64,000 nucleotides of DNA from Lichenostomus cassidix (Eukaryota; Chordata; Aves; Passeriformes; Meliphagidae), in contig CM039210.1 in NCBI GenBank assembly GCA_008360975.2, positions 17,879,007 through 17,943,006 of the forward strand. Direction: 5' to 3'. Below are positions 33,098-43,603 of the stretch, one piece after another. Position numbers and translations under genes: made by a program. Within the stretch, counting starts at the first letter, position 1; the number at the start of each line of letters is the position of its first letter. Under the pieces are notes generated by a model that did not search any database, was not told the origin of the DNA, and worked only from the letters and a program-made list of their open reading frames with translations.

Positions 33098-33460
33098 TGA
33101 TGCCTGATGGGTTTTTGTCCTTTTTCATTATACTTTTATACCCTTTTATATATACTCTTTACCCTTTCCCATTCCTGTACTTTTCACTTCCTATATCTTA
33201 GCCCCACATGTTTATAACCCTTGTACTCTAGCCTTGTTCGGAATTCTTTGGAGAAGATTAAACAATCTCCACAATCTCAAGAACATGAGGCACCAACCTT
33301 GGAAGAGCCCCATCCCTGGGACATGTTTTTGTAAACTAAGTTGTAACCTTTTTGGGGGGAGGTAATTTGAATAAGGGGGCAATTACTTCATTTGTCAGGT
33401 TTCTTATTGGGAAATTTTAGATAGGTATGCTAATTGGTGAAGTCCATAAATGATACACTC
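33098..33460 (+). repeat. LTR-L, copy 1 (3' part missing or diverged)
   Basis: Begins TGATGCCTGATGGGTTTTTG and tracks LTR-L copy 2 (49412-49948) to the CCATAAAT segment near 33450, where similarity stops. Pyrimidine-rich, with TATATATAC near 33152. Confidence 0.75.
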
Positions 33461-33795
33461 GTTGTGTTCTGAGTTTTATTTCCCAAGCAAAAGAACCTTT
33501 CCCTATTGGCTCCAACAGCAGTCTGTGTTCCAATCAGCAACAGAAGCAACAGCCATGCAAGAACTGCTGTCCAGCTTTGCCAGTTTGCTGCAAAGACATT
33601 CCAACTAGAAGAAACTTACCAGCAGCCAAGGGAAATGCATACCAACATATATGGACTCTAATGACTTCATTTTTTGATTTTGAAATCCCCTTAAACAATC
33701 CTATGGGTTCCAACCAATAGATTTAACTGTGTATAATTTGGATAGTATCTCAACAACTGCTTCATTTTTCTTTTATATATATAGAAACGGGGAAT
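33461..33795 (+). other. 3' end of an unidentified ERV with polypurine tract
   Basis: Non-coding sequence that ends with AGAAACGGGGAAT at 33783-33795 immediately before a TG-starting LTR. This looks like the polypurine tract of a provirus whose body is no longer recognisable. Confidence 0.45.
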
Positions 33796-34329
33796 TGTAG
33801 CAATGTGGGGTTTTAGGATTCCATGTGCTCCTTTGTCCCTCTGCTTTGTATACCATTGGTTCATTTTGAATTATGCTCTGCTGTACCCCGAAATCTATTG
33901 GTAGGTTCCCTATGCCTGTCTTCCCTTCAGACTCCCCGGGACTGGCTCTGGGGGAGACAGTCCCTCCCCCTTCCTTTCCCTTTATAAGTCGATGTCTGGA
34001 TCAGCTCGAGGTCTTTGCATCTCCGGGCTGGCAGCCCAAATGCCGTTCCTGCTTCCCTCCCCTTCTCCTTTCCCTGTGACCCTCTCCCCCGTATCCTAAA
34101 TAAACCTCCCTGCCAGAACAGAGATGGAGTCCAGTTCTTTTCTTAGCCTCACTATATTCCTGCTTGAATTGACGTGGTTTGAAGACTCACGCCATGCTGT
34201 AGAACCTCGGGGGCCGCCCGACCCACATCCGGTGGAATTACATGGACCAGGGACCCCAGACCGGGAGGGAGCCAGCCTGTGCAGCCCTCCCGGACCATGA
34301 TACATCACTCCCAGAGGATCAGGGGTGGG
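33796..34329 (+). repeat. LTR-Q, probable 3' LTR
   Basis: Starts TGTAGCAATG after the polypurine tract. Promoter-like CTTTATAAG near 33981 and AATAAA near 34100, then a GC-rich U5-like stretch. The right end is not defined because a solo LTR-R is inserted at 34330. Confidence 0.6.
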
Positions 34330-35071
34330 TGTAAGGGTCAATCAAAGAATCAAGATCTGTCTCAACATTTCTCATCGGAAACTACGGGTGCAGGACTTAC
34401 ACAGAGAATGCTTTGTACCTACCTAAAGCTGGTATGGAGCAAATGCTTTGTACCTGCCTAAGGTGGTACGGAACGAATGCTTTGCACCTGCCTGAGTTGG
34501 TATAGAACAAAGGCCTCGTGCCTGCCAAAGCTGGTACGTGACAAAGGCTTTGCACCTGTCGCCCTGACACCCATTATTCACTATTGTGGAAAACCTGCCA
34601 ACTATGCCTCAGACACTCCTCCCTTGGCCCTGCCAAGTGGAGTTTGGCATATCTCCACAAGAAGTAAGGGGGAGCAAAGGCAGGTCACAAGGGACCAGGT
34701 GTATGGACTAGCATAAAAGACAGCTCTGGAATAACTGAACTCTGAAGATCTTCCCCACCAAAAGATCACATCAATCAATGCATAGGCAAAGGAACGCCTA
34801 CTGACTGGGACCCCAGAGATGCCAGATGTCTGTGGACCCGTGGTGGTAGCTATAGTCCCCTTTCCTTCCCTTTTTTCTCCATCTTTTCCCAATTTTCTCT
34901 CTTTCTCTCTCTATCACAGGCCGCTTTATGGGCTAAATTAATAATGTTCCTCTTTGGATTGAAATTTAACTCCCTTGACTTGCTGGATTTTTGTGCTTTC
35001 TTTTCTTTTTGTACTCTGAGATCATAGCTGATACGAACCATCACGCGTCTGCTTATAAGTGGACCCTGACA
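34330..35071 (+). repeat. Solo LTR-R with 34-35-bp minisatellite
   Basis: 742 bp with inverted ends TGTAAGGGTC...GACCCTGACA and a perfect 5-bp TSD GTGGG (34325-34329 and 35072-35076). A GCATAAAAGA box lies near 34711. The left third holds four full and one partial copy of a 34-35-bp unit (AATGCTTTGTACCTGCCTAA core), an enhancer-like array in U3. Confidence 0.9.
34407..34560. repeat. Minisatellite inside LTR-R, unit 34-35 bp
   Basis: Units start at about 34407, 34442, 34476 and 34510, with a partial unit at 34544. Each reads (A)ATGCTTTG.ACCTGCC then a variable GGTAC stretch. Confidence 0.85.
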
Positions 35072-35074
35072 GTG

Positions 35075-35370
35075 GGACTACAACCTGGTTCACTGGTGTA
35101 ACAGCCCATCCACTTTCTGTGATCTCAGCTTTGAGGAACTTAATTAACTTGTGATCTGATCTGCCTGATCATACTTTGGGGTGAACCCTGACAGATCAAT
35201 CTCCTTTTGTGGTATTACCGCAAGAATGCCTCCTTCTGCAATCCTTCTAGCTGTCTCATCAGCAAAGTGATTTCCTAGTTCTGGAGTGGTTTTCCCTTTC
35301 TGGTGGCCCCTACAATGGATGATAGCTACTTCTGTAAGTTTCTTGATACTTTCCAAGAGGGCATTGGATG
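35075..35370 (-). pseudogene. pol: Class I pol fragment, RNase H end to integrase linker
   Basis: The minus strand encodes ESIKKLTEVAIIHCRGHQKG and then GNHFADETARRIA, the last part of a retroviral RNase H with its conserved His, followed by the linker to integrase. It ends abruptly at a G-rich minisatellite on one side and at LTR-R on the other. Confidence 0.8.
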
Positions 35371-36535
35371 AAGATTTGTGGGGGCTTTAGGGGATCTATG
35401 AGGCCTGGGGGGACATAGATGGGGGGCTCTAAGGGAACATGGTGGGGGTATAGGAGATCTATAGGGCCTGGGGACACAGGGGGCTATAGAGGATCAGTGG
35501 GGGCTATAGGGGATCTATGGGGTGCTATATGGGCCAGGGGGACAGGGGGAAGCTGTGGGGTGTTAAGAGATCTATAAGTTCTGGGGGGACATGGAGGTAT
35601 GAAGGATCTTTAGGGGGCTACAAGGGATGGCCGATATAGGGGGTGTGAAAAACCAAGTTTCACTCTCCTGTTAGAATTTTAAAAGTTTACTAAAGGACAA
35701 TAGGGGACAAAGACAATAAAGCAAAAGTAACAGTGCTGGATGCTTGGCCCTTAGCCAAAAGCACGCTGGGACTATGGAGCACATCTTATACATAGGTCAA
35801 TTCTTGCATCATCCAATGCATATTCATAGACAATTATGCATATTCAAACATTTCTTCAAACTAGTTTGCATGTTCCAGGAACCTTTTAGCATAGCCCCTC
35901 CTCTGGCCCGCCTTTTTGGAGCATGCGTGGTCCTTCTGTTGAGTCCTGTATCTCCCCTCTGTTCCATGGTTTCAGCAGGTGATGGTCGCTGATAGAAATG
36001 TCAGTGGCAAGGATCCTTGTCACGCCCGCTTTTCGGATGTTATCCAACTAAGCAGGTGGTTTAATTATTGTAAGTTAACTATAAGTATTCTAAAACAACT
36101 ATATTAGCTATTTCACCACTATATCTAAGTTAGTTGCAAAGAAAAATAAAGATGTTTAGTTATTATTATGCAACAAAGCTACTTCTATAAGAATTAACAT
36201 TATACACATAGCATCCATTTTGATATTTGCAAAAAGCCAATACTATAATATGTATTTATCACGGGGGGGGCTATAGGGGACAGGGAGTATGGGGGGTTAT
36301 AGGGAACAGGGTATAGGGGGTTATAGGGGACAGGGAGTGTGGGGTAACTGTAGGTGATGGAGGAGTATAGGGGTATATAAGCACAGGTTGGGGGTGGGGC
36401 GAGGGAATTATGGGGGTGAGGGTCTATAAGGGGAGCTCTATAGTAGGGTCCATAGGAGTGGACAAGTGGAGGGCCTAAAAGGGGGCTCAATGTGGGAGGT
36501 CAATAGGGGATGTCCTAAAGGGGAGTCCCGCACGC
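35371..36535. repeat. G-rich minisatellite with CTATAGGGG units, split by LTR-F
   Basis: Two blocks (35371-35643 and 36262-36535) of imperfect short units such as GGGGGCTATAGGGGATCTAT and GGGGACAGGGAGTATGGGG on the plus strand. Period is irregular, roughly 25-40 bp. LTR-F copy 2 lies between the blocks. No gene. Confidence 0.78.
35644..36261 (-). repeat. LTR-F, copy 2
   Basis: About 618 bp beginning TGTGAAAAACC. It matches copy 1 (19833-20417) up to ATTATACAC and then has about 50 further bases ending TTTATCA before the minisatellite resumes. Flanking G-runs prevent a clean TSD call. Confidence 0.65.
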
Positions 36536-37381
36536 CTCAGTCACTGCGAGCCCGCGGCTGGGGTGATGGGGGGGCTGAGGCGGGAAAGCATTGTCCAGGG
36601 GTGGGCTTGGGGAGGCCAAGCCCACTGCGGGGTCAGGGGGAGTCCTGGCATCTGGGGGGGCTGGAGCAAACCTTTCAGCCAAGGAAGAAGTGGTCAGGGT
36701 GGACCCAGGTGCCCAGGGACCCCCCCGTCACTCCTGGGTCCCCACTGACCCACCCCCCTCTTCCCTCCCACTCCCCAACCGTCACGTTATGTCTGGGGCC
36801 CGCCTCTGCCACGTGGTTTAAACTTCCCGCCACGCTGTGCTGCTAGTGACGACACTTCCTCCCCCGCTGCCCTTGCGTGCCAATTGGGGCGTGCAACTGC
36901 TCTGCACCACCAGACTCCACGACTTGATGGTGCCACTGTGGCCATGGGCTCATTAGCATAAATGTGCATGACCCTGCCCCGCCCACAGGCACCCCACGCT
37001 GTGGTGCTCACAGGGTAGTCTCAGTTATCGTCCCAGGGGTCAGTCAAGGGTTACAGCTGTCCATGAAATCCATCGGGAGCAGTGGAGTGGGGGGGGGTTA
37101 GTTACCCCATGGGTCCTCAGGTGGTCTTTGGTGTGCCTTGGGGGCATTGCCTCACAGACCTCCCAGTTTACCCACAGTTTTTTCAGTGGGCCACCACAGC
37201 TCTCATTTGACCACACTGAAAGGAATGAGAAGGGAATGTCTTTACAAACAAACTGTGAGTCTAATGGTAAGATAAGACTGGTACTCAGAGAAACAATGGG
37301 AAGATTTCCACAGGAATTCCCTGCTGTAGTGTGCTTATGCTGTTCTAGAGACTTCTTCCTAGCAGAAACCTGTACCATCCC
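36536..37381. other. GC-rich stretch without a recognised gene
   Basis: No retroviral motif seen. A 112-codon minus-strand frame (37040-37378) and several plus-strand frames overlap one another and look like chance openings in GC-rich DNA. Confidence 0.45.
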
Positions 37382-37821
37382 AAGCTGTAATCTTATTGGT
37401 TTACCCCTTTCTCCTCCCTGGCTCCTCCCCTCTGGCTTCCCCTAGTTGGTTCTTCTGAGTAACCACGCCTCTGTTCCCTCTCCTGATAACCCGCTGAGAA
37501 AGCGGAACTCAGGGTTCACCATCTTGGCTTTCCAGCACCCCGAATCCTCCCCTGCCTCTCCGCCCCTCTCCACCCTCCTCTGACCCTCGACTGTGGACCT
37601 TAATAAATCCCTGGAAACTCCAGATGGTGATCCTGCATTTCTTCTATCGCCACGCCTCCACGGAGTCTCGCGTCCCCCGCAGCTCCACTGCCTGCTACAG
37701 CCACGTGTCTGCCTGGCGTGTTCTGGCCACGGGCGGCCCCCTCCACATTGCAGCGTGGGGTGGCCATTTGTGAATCATGATACCGCACTGCCGCAATTCC
37801 CCTGATTGACTTACCCCAGAG
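37382..37821 (+). repeat. Possible LTR-like promoter/terminator segment
   Basis: CCTCC-rich U3-like sequence with an AATAAA at about 37600 followed by a GC-rich U5-like stretch, similar in layout to LTR-Q. No ends or TSD could be fixed. Confidence 0.3.
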
Positions 37822-38120
37822 TGTGTTACAAGAACAAGGACATAAGAAAAAGAAGATGGGAGGGATGTGTATTAGAAGAGGGTCTGCATTAGGCATTCCA
37901 GGAAGTCTGTACCTCTCAAGTACCTCAGCCAATGGGGAAAGAGAGAGGGAACTTGCAGCCGGGAAAGTAAGATAAAAAGCTGCTGCGTCGTCTATCAATT
38001 TGAGACACCCCATGGGAAATGCCCATGACCTCTCCCCTTATCCATTAAAAAAGTTACAGGACTCCTCTGTCTCCTATTTGGACATAAACCTCTGGTGTTT
38101 GTGGATTAAGTTTCCTGACA
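37822..38120 (+). repeat. LTR-O, 5' LTR of the class I relic ERV-P
   Basis: About 299 bp, TGTGTTACAAG...TTTCCTGACA, with AGATAAAAAGC near 37970 and an ATTAAAAAA signal near 38044. It is followed after two bases by a TGAGGGACTCACCTGGGATC stretch, which resembles a worn gammaretroviral primer binding site and the sequence after it. Confidence 0.6.
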
Positions 38121-38318
38121 AATGAGGGACTCACCTGGGATCCTTCCACCGTCTGGGGTGGCCTGTAGCGAGTGGAGCTGAAGGTGAGCCTAACCCAGTT
38201 TCGGTGATCAGCTGTCCTTGCTGGTGGCCAGCACCAGACGATTGATTGGGTTCCTGCAACTGTCCAGGAGAGAGATCAGTGGCAGACCAGGGGGGTCTGT
38301 GAAGAGTCCACAGGGAAG
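38121..38318 (+). other. ERV-P 5' leader
   Basis: Starts with the primer-binding-site-like sequence and carries a splice-donor-like GAAGGTGAGCC at about 38181-38191. It is cut by LTR-N at 38319. Confidence 0.5.
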
Positions 38319-38939
38319 TGAGGCACAGATTAACTCCACAACTCAAATAGTTATGAAGTAGGTATGCATGTATTCCAGATGGAGGTGCATGGGGGGTAGG
38401 CCCTCCAAGAGCATGCATGCCTCAGCAGCACTTCACTGGGTTTATATTAGGTTACAGGTTATATATGCATGAAGTTACACAATGCCCCTACACATATTCA
38501 TTATCTATCCCCACTTCATATTATAATGAGCTCAACGTTCATTTAAATATGCTTGCACAGGCGCAATGTCACTTGATTAATTGAGTCAGTGGTCTTTGAG
38601 GGGCATATGATAAAGTAACTGGAGTATTCCTTGGGATGAACTCTTCACCCTGTTCCCTTGCGCATGCTCCCTTGGTTCTTGGTCCAAGTCCAAACCTTAG
38701 AGCAGACTTGAGCCAGTTCTGGGGTCAAAGAGCAGGATGTTCAGTCACAGTGACTAATTTTTATCAATTATTTGGCATTCCTTTCTGTATCCTCCTTTTT
38801 GCTAGGCAGGCACAAAAATCATTAAGCAAATGATGTATTATTTTTAGCAAGCTGCTCCTAGTAAATCATTATCCAACCTCTGGCCTCTTAAATCAATTCC
38901 AGAAAATTATTATTATTCAACTTCTAGCTCCCTAAATCA
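38319..38939 (-). repeat. Solo LTR-N, copy 3
   Basis: 621 bp, TGAGGCACAG...CCTAAATCA on the plus strand, the reverse of LTR-N copy 1. Flanks GGAAG and GAAAG form an approximate TSD. It interrupts the ERV-P leader/gag region. Confidence 0.8.
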
Positions 38940-39801
38940 GAAAGACCACTGAAAATCTCACCGATGAGTATAATGGGTACTTTGGAGAGTAAACCTGGGA
39001 GGGCACCTATGGAGGGTAGCACAGGTAAAACAGGGCACCCATGAGAAGGTTGCAAAGTTAAAGCTGGGAAGGGGCCCCAGCAAAAGGGATGACGATCCCA
39101 TAATACCCCAGAGAGTTCTTTGGGGAAGGAAAACCTGACAGGGCATCCATGGAGGGTAGCACAGGTAAAGCTGGGAAGGGGTCCTGACAAAAAGGATGAT
39201 GATCGCAAAATATAAGGACATGTATTCCCAAGGGGGGCAGTAAGGGAAAGTCGAGAAAGGGTCTCGACAATCCATGCCCAGGGGGGTCAACAAGGGGAAT
39301 CAGGAAGCAGTCTTGGCAACAGGGTAGTGCAGAGAAATATGTTTACGGCAAGGAGTGTTAGAACTGGGCGCAGAGGTGCAGGACCAGCTGGGGGCCTCTG
39401 GGGAGGTGCAGGGCCGGGCTGGCTGGGGATGTGGGACAGCTGTGGACTCAGCACCGGGCAGTCCCTGACCCTGCCACACCTCAGGCAGGGGCAGCAGTGG
39501 CTCCTGGCCTCCATGAGGCTGCGGGACACCCCGGCCGCCTGTGGTGCTGCCAGCTGTGCCCACAGGGAGCGCCAGAGGGGAGGCTGCGTTTGGACACTGC
39601 GGAAAGAATATATAGAAAATGAGGACTGTATGTGGAAGGATTAGGATTTTCTTTTAAGGATTTTGTTTGGGTTACTGGAGAAACAAATGATTTTGAACTG
39701 TGGGAGAATGAGCACCCACAGGCCGTAGCAGGGATAGGGGCTAGAGGAAGGGCAGAATAAGCCCCTGGATGAACTGGTGAAAATACTCAAGTCTTTGGTG
39801 T
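38940..39801 (+). pseudogene. ERV-P internal sequence, degraded
   Basis: Contains an imperfect direct repeat (GGAGGGTAGCACAGGTAAA at about 39013 and 39156) and a GC-rich block at 39370-39620 that is matched by 55680-55940. A further stretch around 39695-39770 (GAGCACCC... to AATAAGCCC) is matched by 61527-61585. The order suggests the gag region of a class I element, but I cannot identify a domain. It is kept as a relic because the same segments recur in ERV-P copy 2. Confidence 0.5.
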
Positions 39802-40263
39802 TGTATTAGTTTGAAAACAAACCAGTGGGAGATCACAAGTCAAGATTGAAATTAAAAATAAGTGAAATAATACAAGGAAAAGCACTGACAAAGTCAGATA
39901 CAACCTAACACCCTGTTAGGGTGGTAGTAGCAGTCCAACTGAAGTAGTCCAGTTGAAGCGGTGATCCTGTGAAGGTCTAGTCTCCAGCTGAAGATCCAGT
40001 GGTAGCTCTTGTCCTCTGGGAACCAAGTAGACAGGGCTAGCTCAGGCAGTTCCAAGGCTAGGTTAATATCCAGGTGGGAACACCTGGCTCCTCCCTCCTG
40101 GGCAGAGCATCCCACAATGGGATAAGTCCATGAGTCACACGGTGGGTCCCTGATGGCCCATTGCCTGTCATCTGGAGTGGGTCATTAGCAGGTGATAGCA
40201 GCTAACGGCCCACAGCTGGTGGTAATAGAATACTTAAATACATCTATATTGCAACCTAGGACA
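39802..40263 (-). repeat. Solo LTR-H, copy 4
   Basis: 462 bp, TGTATTAG...CCTAGGACA, with a perfect 5-bp TSD GGTGT (39797-39801 and 40264-40268). No U3 duplication. Confidence 0.93.
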
Positions 40264-40671
40264 GGTGTATACAAAAATTTAGGTTCTGCTTATTTTGGAG
40301 TTAGTCTCCTACTTGGGTTAAAATGCAATTGCAAGGTATTTTGGAATTAATGTCTCCTGCCTATGTTCCGTGTATTTTAAAGTCTCCTGGCTGAGTATTT
40401 TCGATTTTGAGTCTCGGTGCCTAGTTAAAATGCAATTGCAGAGTATTTCGGAGTAAAAGTCTCCTGCCTGGGTTATTTTGAGTGGGGTTTTTTGAGCAGA
40501 GTTTGCTCAGGTGCTTCTGAAATTTTTTTCAGAATGTGTGTGTACCCGTGTGTGTGTGTTAGTTTGAGTGAGTGCCAGCACATAAAATCAAGGCCCGTGA
40601 AATAAAGTAATTCTCTGAAAGAGTGTTAAAACATAACTTTTGAGTGTCTGTTTGATTTTAGTGTGTGCATT
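40264..40671 (+). other. ERV-P internal sequence with TCTCCTGCCTGGGT repeats
   Basis: Three or four imperfect units of about 75-80 bp with GTCTCCTgcCTgGGTT and AAAATGCAATTGCA (40310-40480), followed by a GAGCAGAGTTTGCTCAGGTGC segment also found at 55336 and 61780. Non-coding. Confidence 0.5.
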
Positions 40672-41144
40672 TGAGAAAGATTCTCTGAGCTTTTGTCCCC
40701 CTTCCACCAGCACAGCTGCCTGTCTGTGGCTTCCAGGGCTGAAGGCTGAACTCTTAATTCAAATTCAAATTGTCTGGCCTGATGGCTTATCAGCTAAGCA
40801 TGCATTTGAAACCAGCACAGAAACCACTGAATCATCCCATGAAGGACCTTCACCTTGGAGGGGGCTTTGGGGGTCTCCAAAGACCACCAGGATATACGGA
40901 GCATGCGTTGTGCACATGCTAATGATATTAATGACTTCTGAGAAATGATTTGTATAACCACTCCTATCCTGAAGAATGTAATGAATATTCATGAATTTTA
41001 CCTATAACACTGTGTCTTTGGGGGTACTGAGGAGTGTGTGTTTGGTGGAAACAATTCCCCCACACCCGGTGCATTGAATAAAGCAAATACCCACTTCTCT
41101 GACTTGGTCTCTGAAGTGTCTCTGGGCTCGATTGGGGCGAATCA
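40672..41144 (+). repeat. LTR-G, 5' LTR of ERV-G
   Basis: 473 bp, TGAGAAAG...GGCGAATCA. It closely matches the 3' LTR (48196-48666), with a handful of substitutions. An AATAAA lies near 41079. The primer binding site follows at 41148. Left flank CATT against right flank CAAT after the 3' LTR is a near but not perfect TSD. Confidence 0.92.
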
Positions 41145-42060
41145 AATTGGCACCTCCAGATGGGACCCTAACTCTGCTCGGCTGCCGGATCCAGAGGTAA
41201 GCAGACTTCCCAGTCACGACCCTGAATTTTCAGGGGGAGCTCAGCTGTCCTTTGGCTCACGGCAGGAGTAGACTAAGGACCATCTGCACCAAATTAAGGT
41301 ATTTGCTACTTTTAAAATAAATGCCTGCAGGTCCGGGGTGCTAGTCCCCGAGGGTGGGTTGAGACTGGGTCTCCCGAAATTAGTCCCGGGCAAGGGGTTG
41401 GACCCCGCTGTCAAGAAAAGGTATTTTTAAAGGGTTGGACCCCGGGGTTGGACCCTGCTATAGTGAAAGGTACCTTTAAGGGGGTTGGACCTCACTGTAT
41501 TACATCATACTGTGATTTTTGTTCTGTCTGTCGTTATTTTGTTACTGTGTTATTGTGTTATTATTTTGTTACTGTGTACATTATTTTGTATATTTTGCTG
41601 TGTGAATGTGAATGAATGAGTCGTGTCTCCGACACAAAGCGAGAGTGGAGCTCTATCTGCGTTTCCATTCTCTGGCGACAGAAACGGCCAGAGAAAAGCG
41701 AAGCAACTGGCAAAGAGTGAATGAGTATAAATCATATATAAACCGTTGGTTTGGAGTATCTGGAGGGGGGCAGATTGTATTATTGGAGGGGAAAGACTGA
41801 ATTGAGAACACCCAGACCCCCTACATTTTTCTAATACAGCTCCATGTGATTTCCTTTTGAAATCCTGTGTTTAGTGTGGAAACTGGACTTTTGTGTGCTT
41901 GTAATTGAAGGAATAGATTAAGGGGAGAAGTGGCAGAGAGTAGCGTGACTTTGTGGCTGGTTCCCCGGATCTGAGGGCTTTTGAGAGGAAAAGTCTGAGG
42001 AGACGTGCAGGAAAGTGTGCGTGGAAGGAAGAAGAGAGGGAGAATAAACAAAAGGAGGCA
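41145..42060 (+). promoter_or_regulatory. ERV-G leader: primer binding site and hairpin array
   Basis: A primer binding site TGGCACCTCCAGATGGGA (41148-41165; the second copy at 54584 reads TGGCACCCCAGATGGGAC) is followed by a leader. At 41332-41492 a short palindrome GGGGTTGGACCCC recurs (41394-41406, 41432-41443, 41444-41455, 41480-41492), preceded by GGGGTGCTAGTCCCC. Each can fold into a small GC stem with a TGG-type loop. The array is preserved in ERV-G copy 2, so a role in genome packaging or dimerisation is plausible but untested. Confidence 0.75.
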
Positions 42061-43584
42061 ATGGGATCATCAGAAAGCAAGGAAATACCCCAAAAAAGTC
42101 CCTTGGGATGTGTGTTAGCACATTGGAAACAACCAGGAGCGTTCTCTGGGGGGACTATGAAAAAGAGCACCCTAATTAAATATTGTAACCAGTGGTGGCC
42201 ACTGTACAAATTAGATGATGGTGAAAAGTGGCCAGAAAATGGGACTTTAAACTATAACACCCTACTACAACTAATGTTATTTTTAAGGAGGGCAAACAAA
42301 TGGGATGAGACCTCTTACGCTGATTGCTTTTTCACTTTAAGACGTAAACCAGAATGGCAGAAACAATGTGGTATTAATTTAGCACCTCAGGACTCAATGG
42401 TCCTTGTATTTAAAAAAGAGGCAAAAGGGAAAAGCTGCATTATGAGGTGGGGTTCATCTTGCAGCATTGGACAGCGGTGTTTAAAGCTCAAAGCTGAGAG
42501 AGACCAGGATCCCTTAGAAACCCAGGAGTTGATGAACTGCAATGGTGACACCCTAACATCAGGGACAACATCCCGCAGGTCCTCAGCATCCCTGGAGGAT
42601 AATGAGGATGAAGGGACAAGTGAAGCTAGCTCGGGAGTATCATCCAGATCTAGAAGCAAGGCCCTTGTAAAAGAAAAACTAATAGCACCATTCAGACAAG
42701 TGGTAGGGCCAGACGGGGGAATAACAAAAGTTAAAACACCATTTACAGGTTTGGATTTAGATACCTGGAGGGAGGCAGCCAGGCTGTATAGAGAAGACCC
42801 TGAAAAGGTAGCAAAGAGGTTTGAATTAATTGTTAGAAATCAAGATATTGATTGGGAGGACATAGATTTAATGCTATCAGAATTAACTGAAACAGAAAAG
42901 GCAGCAGTAGTATCTGCAGCAAGAACACATGTGCAGGGACAGATAGCTACTGGAATATTACATGGGAATGTAGATAACATCTTTCCTATTTCAAATCCGC
43001 AGTGGGATGCGAACGATACACAAATGTATCCATTTTTGGTTAGATACAGGAAATTAGTACATTGGGGACTGCTAAATGCCATTCCTAAAACCATCAATTG
43101 GTCCTTATTATTCAATATTCACCAGGAAACCACTGAGTCCCCAGGCTCATTTATAGAAAGACTGAGAAATAATATGAGAAAACACACTACACTGGACCCA
43201 GCCTCTGAAGCCGGGCAACAACAGTTAATATCTTTGTTGATGGGTCAGTCAGCACCAGATATACGCAGAAAGTTGCAAAATATTAAGGGGCCAGATAGCC
43301 GAGACTTAGAAAAACTCTTAGCAGAAGCATGGGAAGTATATAAGAACAGAAAACAGGCCATCATGGTAGCAGTGGCACAGGCTGAGGAGCCAAACACCCC
43401 CAGGGGCGGGAGAAGGCCCCCACCTAGGGGGCAAAGACGGCAAAGCCCAGGCCGTGACCAGTGCCTGTGCTGTGGGGGGTATGGGCATTGGAAGCGAAAT
43501 TGTCCTAACCATGCTGCGATTATGCAAACGCAATCATCAGCGCTGCCAGAACCAGTGACTGTAGCACAGCTGCATACAGAATGA
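42061..43584 (+). CDS. gag: ERV-G Gag polyprotein, intact frame
   Basis: 507 codons from the Met-Gly start (MGSSESKEIPQKSPLGCV) to a TGA at 43582-43584. An upstream in-frame Met at 41953 exists, but Met-Gly at 42061 is the natural N-myristoylated matrix start. Domains in order: matrix (about 1-110, with the WWPLYKLDDGEKWP stretch), an acidic Ser-rich spacer, capsid from about residue 200 (LIAPFRQVVGPDGG) with the major homology region TTESPGSFIERLRNNMRK, and nucleocapsid with one CX2CX4HX4C knuckle (CLCCGGYGHWKRNC). Architecture matches gammaretrovirus-like Gag. Pol follows in the same frame. Gag is the only full-length intact ERV-G gene here. Confidence 0.93.
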   Translation: MGSSESKEIPQKSPLGCVLAHWKQPGAFSGGTMKKSTLIKYCNQWWPLYKLDDGEKWPENGTLNYNTLLQLMLFLRRANKWDETSYADCFFTLRRKPEWQKQCGINLAPQDSMVLVFKKEAKGKSCIMRWGSSCSIGQRCLKLKAERDQDPLETQELMNCNGDTLTSGTTSRRSSASLEDNEDEGTSEASSGVSSRSRSKALVKEKLIAPFRQVVGPDGGITKVKTPFTGLDLDTWREAARLYREDPEKVAKRFELIVRNQDIDWEDIDLMLSELTETEKAAVVSAARTHVQGQIATGILHGNVDNIFPISNPQWDANDTQMYPFLVRYRKLVHWGLLNAIPKTINWSLLFNIHQETTESPGSFIERLRNNMRKHTTLDPASEAGQQQLISLLMGQSAPDIRRKLQNIKGPDSRDLEKLLAEAWEVYKNRKQAIMVAVAQAEEPNTPRGGRRPPPRGQRRQSPGRDQCLCCGGYGHWKRNCPNHAAIMQTQSSALPEPVTVAQLHTE

Positions 43585-43603
43585 CAGGGACTGTCAGGTC
43601 CCT
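43582..43603 (+). promoter_or_regulatory. Candidate gag-pol UGA readthrough signal with hairpin
   Basis: Gag ends in TGA and pol continues in the same frame. Two bases after the TGA a perfect 6-bp stem AGGGAC/GTCCCT with a 6-nt loop (43586-43603) is present. Gammaretroviruses suppress the gag stop by means of a downstream RNA structure, usually with UAG; here it would be UGA. The stop could instead be a simple mutation. Confidence 0.55.

Noticed and set aside
37040..37378. 112-codon minus-strand frame as a possible host exon
   Set aside because: No recognisable domain, no splice context that stands out, and other frames are open over the same DNA.
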